The notes under the pieces are model-generated. The model was not told the DNA's origin. It made no database searches and saw only the letters and a program-made list of their open reading frames with translations. This document shows positions 14,847 to 17,244 of a DNA stretch of 17,244 nucleotides, piece by piece. The number at the start of each line of letters is the position of its first letter. Positions within the stretch are counted from its first letter, which is position 1. Source of the DNA: Propionibacterium sp. (GTDB lineage Bacteria; Actinomycetota; Actinomycetes; Propionibacteriales; Propionibacteriaceae); the NCBI GenBank assembly GCA_022837595.1, contig JALHFX010000083.1, positions 1-17,244 on the forward strand, in the 5' to 3' direction. A program made the position numbers and the translations under genes.

Positions 14847-15448
14847 TCTGCGACCCCCTGGATCTTGCCCTCGGCGTAGGCCTCGTCGTAGCGCTTGAAG
14901 GTCTCTTCATGACCGCCACGCTTGATCAGGACTCCGGTCATCCACTGGGTCGCGATGCCTCGGATGAGGATGACGATCAGACCGACCATGAAGTACAAGA
15001 CCGCCAGCGTGGCGTACTTGTCGGGGGCGGCCTGCATGACCCCGGCCGAGACGCCTGCCCATACGAAAATCTCGCCCGCGTTGGCGTGTGGAAAGAGCGC
15101 GGTGATCGGATGACAGAACGAAACTGTCGAGTCGTAGAAGGCTGGCTTATAGCGCTCCGGGAGGAAGCGCCCGAAGGTGTAGGCCATTGGGTTCGTCAGC
15201 AGTAGCATCGCGAGGAACGGCATGACGGTGTAACGGGTCACAGCCCAACGGCCGGCCCACTGGATCGCGCGGGTAACGCGTTCCTCTCCGATCCAGGTGG
15301 TGATTGCGTACATGGCGGTCAACATGACCATCAGAAGGGGCAGGATCCCGGTCACCAGACCGGCGAACTGAGTTGCCGACTCGTTGAACAAGCCGATGAA
15401 GTGTTCTGCAAACCAGCTGATGCCCCGCATTACGGGATTGTCTCCCAT
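14843..15448 (-). CDS. srlA: PTS glucitol/sorbitol-family IIC component
   Basis: This is a 201-residue integral membrane protein. It shows the SrlA blocks WFAEHFIGLF, GLVTGILPLL, NPMAYTFGRFLPERYKP, CHPITALFPHANAGEIFVWAGVSAG and a final helix with IRGIATQWMTG. It forms the translocation part of the permease together with SrlE. The ATG at 15446-15448 is chosen because AGGAG lies 6 bases upstream and the homology begins a few residues later. The frame remains open upstream to a CTG at 15574 that sits 8 bases after a perfect ribosome-binding site, so an extended form is conceivable. It opens the second block of the operon, after a 276-base regulatory gap. Confidence 0.92.
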   Translation of the reverse strand: MGDNPVMRGISWFAEHFIGLFNESATQFAGLVTGILPLLMVMLTAMYAITTWIGEERVTRAIQWAGRWAVTRYTVMPFLAMLLLTNPMAYTFGRFLPERYKPAFYDSTVSFCHPITALFPHANAGEIFVWAGVSAGVMQAAPDKYATLAVLYFMVGLIVILIRGIATQWMTGVLIKRGGHEETFKRYDEAYAEGKIQGVAE

Positions 15449-15724
15449 AGGTGCTCCTAAGAACGGGAAAAGGATTTTGTGCTCTGGATAGCATTTCCTA
15501 GATGGCATCCGCGGCACGTTCTGAGATAGCGAGTTCTGTTGCACATGAGCTCTTGAAAGGTGCAACGAACTCAGCGACGATTACCTCCTTTCTATTTCTG
15601 TATTCGCCGATATCGGTTTGTTTTATTAGTGGAATGCCGCGAATGTCATCCCAAGTTGAACACTTGGACGGATGATATCGAGGCTCAGGCCGAAGCTGGT
15701 ACGTCGGCAATGACTAAGCGCAGG
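15449..15724 (-). promoter_or_regulatory. Regulatory region upstream of srlA
   Basis: This gene-free gap is more AT-rich than its surroundings. On the minus strand it contains a 17-base palindrome CCAAGTGTTCAACTTGG (15667-15651), a plausible SorC operator. Next to it lies a possible promoter, ATGACA (15649-15644) and TAATAA (15628-15623), with a short 15-base spacer. It also holds the 10-base palindrome CCGATATCGG (15607-15616) and a perfect ribosome-binding site AAAGGAGGT (15591-15583). These suggest that srlA onward has its own regulated promoter besides any read-through from the aldolase and yjbQ genes. Confidence 0.5.
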
Positions 15725-16255
15725 TCATTCTCCGATGATTGTCACCTGGCATTTACGGGTACGCGCGCGTGCACGATCCCAATCAGTGAAGAAGATGTAT
15801 CCGGTGACCCCGAATCCCAGTTGCCCATCGATGATCGGGAAGACCTGGCTATTGCCCATAAGACTGGATTTCAAATGTGCGTCGGCGTTGAGTAGTTGGC
15901 TGCGATCACCATTCGGTAGGTACTCTTTCGCGCTGGGCCAGCTTTCGACTTCTTCGAAGTGTCGATTTCCTGGATAGTGATAACCATCTGCCGGCGGAAA
16001 GTCGCGCTGATCAGGGATGATCTTGCCGAGTACTTGGTTGAGGTCGTATTGCAAGTAGTCGGTACCATCGGCAAATTCGTCGTGTGCCCATTCGTCGTAG
16101 TACACAGAGCAGGTGGTGTGCGGTGACATGACTGCGCACAGCCCGTTGGCGACGCCGCTATCGGCAACGGCTTGCCGGACTTGGTCGGTCACATCGATGA
16201 AGCTGGGAGTATCTCCGTGCGAGGTGAGGGTCAAAGTGGCGTGATGGACGGTCAT
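15725..16255 (-). CDS. YjbQ/UPF0047 family protein with an internal insertion
   Basis: This 176-residue cytoplasmic protein has the YjbQ signatures SPHTTCSVYYDE (His46, Thr47, Thr48), ADAHLKSSLMGNS (His127) and DGQLGFG (143-149), with a basic RARARTRK near the end. Usual family length is about 130-140. The extra residues fall at about 80-120, with Pro, Tyr and Trp (PADGYHYPGNRHF). E. coli YjbQ has been reported to have weak thiamine-phosphate-synthase-like activity, but the true role of the family is unclear. Here it sits 21 bases after the aldolase gene, so a sugar-phosphate-related function is inferred from context only. The ATG at 16253-16255 has AGGAG 10 bases upstream. Confidence 0.82.
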   Translation of the reverse strand: MTVHHATLTLTSHGDTPSFIDVTDQVRQAVADSGVANGLCAVMSPHTTCSVYYDEWAHDEFADGTDYLQYDLNQVLGKIIPDQRDFPPADGYHYPGNRHFEEVESWPSAKEYLPNGDRSQLLNADAHLKSSLMGNSQVFPIIDGQLGFGVTGYIFFTDWDRARARTRKCQVTIIGE

Positions 16256-16276
16256 GATAAGTGATCTCCTGCTCTT

Positions 16277-17128
16277 TCATTCGCCGGTCGAGTTGAGGAT
16301 ATTGACGAAGGCTTCGACGTCCGCTTCAACGCCCTTACGGGCAGCTGCGGCGAGATTCGAGAACAAGAAGACATTCTCATCGTCCAAGAGTGGGCGGATC
16401 GCGTCGTATGCAGCCTTTGCCGCGTATGTGTAGTAATTGATTTTTCGGACCCCGCGCCGAATGCACTCTTGGTATTCTTCGGCTGAAAGCCCGGAGCCGC
16501 CATGCATGACGATCGGGACACCGGTGGCTGCACGCAGCTGAGAAATCAATTCGTAGTTCAGCTCTGGCTTGCGCCGGTACATTCCGTGAACAGTTCCGAA
16601 TGACGCCGCCAGGCAGGTCACTCCCGTGGCCCGGACGAAAGCCGCAGCGACTTCAGGATCTGTGTACAAAGACGCATCTGCCACCCCTTGTGACGGGTCA
16701 CCATTCTCATTACCGGTCATCATCCCGATTTCACCCTCGACGCCGATGCCTCGTTCGGTGGCCATTTCGACCACTTCGCGCGTGACTCGAACATTCTCGT
16801 CATAGTCGAGTAACGATCCGTCGATCATGCACGAGTTGAAACCGATCTCCAGCCCAGTGCGGATGTAATCGATATTCTCGCCATGATCGACATGTAGAAC
16901 GAAGGGTGCTTCGGAACGTTTGGCCAATTCGACCATCGCCGGGCCGATGTCCTCAATACTGACGATGCTTTCGTGTACTTGAGCGAATTGCAAAATGATC
17001 GGAACACCGGTCCGCTCGCCAACATCGATGGTTGCGAGCAAGCCCTCAAAGAAGGGTGTGTTAACGGCTGCCAGGCCGACGTTCTTCTTCTCCGCGTAGG
17101 CGAGCGCTTCCTGTAATCCGATGAGCAT
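16277..17128 (-). CDS. Class II (zinc) ketose-bisphosphate aldolase
   Basis: This 283-residue TIM-barrel enzyme belongs to the FbaA/GatY/KbaY family. The catalytic Asp81 and zinc ligand His82 are in LHVDHGEN. The EGEIG motif (131-135) and further zinc ligands His181 (FGTVHG) and His209 (IVMHGGSG) are visible. NYYTYA lies where the phosphate-binding and potassium loop is. It cleaves a ketose bisphosphate (fructose-, tagatose- or another ketose 1,6-bisphosphate) to dihydroxyacetone phosphate and an aldehyde; sequence alone does not fix the sugar. The GatY/KbaY-like size favours a dedicated catabolic aldolase. The ATG at 17126-17128 follows the preceding gene by 11 bases with AAAGGA in between, so it is co-transcribed. 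Confidence 0.88.
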   Translation of the reverse strand: MLIGLQEALAYAEKKNVGLAAVNTPFFEGLLATIDVGERTGVPIILQFAQVHESIVSIEDIGPAMVELAKRSEAPFVLHVDHGENIDYIRTGLEIGFNSCMIDGSLLDYDENVRVTREVVEMATERGIGVEGEIGMMTGNENGDPSQGVADASLYTDPEVAAAFVRATGVTCLAASFGTVHGMYRRKPELNYELISQLRAATGVPIVMHGGSGLSAEEYQECIRRGVRKINYYTYAAKAAYDAIRPLLDDENVFLFSNLAAAARKGVEADVEAFVNILNSTGE

Positions 17129-17139
17129 GGCTGGTCCTT

Positions 17140-17244
17140 TCAGGCCTTCTGTTTGTGGTTGGCGATGGCGGTGAACATGTCGGTGAGTACCGCGCGCCAG
17201 TCGGGGTTGCTGACGATGCCGCTGGTGCCGCCTGAGCCGTCGGC
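17140..17244 (-). CDS. C-terminal end of an unidentified gene (partial), first visible gene of the polyol operon
   Basis: The last 34 codons of a minus-strand gene are present, with the TGA at 17142-17140. The tail contains GSGGTSGIVSNPDWRAV followed by a short helix ending ANHKQKA. I do not recognise the family. It is spaced 11 bases before the aldolase start, so it is very likely part of the same operon. The rest lies outside the window. Confidence 0.6.
   Translation of the reverse strand, partial: ADGSGGTSGIVSNPDWRAVLTDMFTAIANHKQKA

Overview
This 17.2 kb chromosomal segment comes from a high-GC Gram-positive bacterium, most likely a member of the Propionibacteriaceae. The evidence is dense genes with about 60% GC by eye, a PhoU/SenX3-type phosphate-sensing locus next to a GpmA-type phosphoglycerate mutase, GTG/TTG starts, and a truncated 22-residue tail at the left edge. 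That tail closely resembles the end of the propionibacterial biotin carrier (transcarboxylase 1.3S type). No tRNA, rRNA, CRISPR array, insertion sequence or phage gene is visible.

Left part (1-2990): after the biotin-carrier tail and two strong inverted repeats comes a gdx/sugE-type SMR guanidinium exporter. Its leader contains a very recognisable guanidine-III (ykkC-III) riboswitch. On the opposite strand lie an SDR oxidoreductase and a membrane-anchored or secreted NlpC/P60-CHAP-like cysteine peptidase.

Middle part (2991-10415): gpmA is followed by a mannitol operon, mtlA (IICBA fusion) and mtlD, closed by a perfect terminator, and then by a PfkB-family 1-phosphofructokinase-like gene. Next are phoU (minus strand) and senX3 (plus strand), divergently arranged. 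phoU is broken: an internal deletion of about 14 codons also shifts the frame. senX3 has no response-regulator gene beside it. In several actinobacteria gpm, phoU and senX3-regX3 lie close together, so the mannitol cassette and the polyol operon look inserted into, or substituted within, an older block.

Right part (10424-17244, all minus strand): a SorC-family regulator lies downstream of an operon-like run. In transcription order the run is an unknown gene (cut by the window edge), a class II ketose-bisphosphate aldolase, a YjbQ/UPF0047 protein with an unusual insertion, a roughly 280-bp regulatory gap, srlA, srlE and srlB (glucitol-family PTS IIC, IIBC and IIA), gutM, and a Rossmann-SAF dehydrogenase. 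The normal sorbitol-6-phosphate dehydrogenase (srlD) is absent from the window; the SAF dehydrogenase occupies that role. The inferred logic is PTS uptake and phosphorylation of a polyol, oxidation to a ketose phosphate, and aldol cleavage, under SorC and GutM control. The real substrate may not be glucitol, and this is the best candidate in the window for an undescribed pathway. Palindromes upstream of sorC and upstream of srlA are candidate SorC operators.

All family calls rest on motifs read directly from the translated sequence and on remembered family features. No database search was run.
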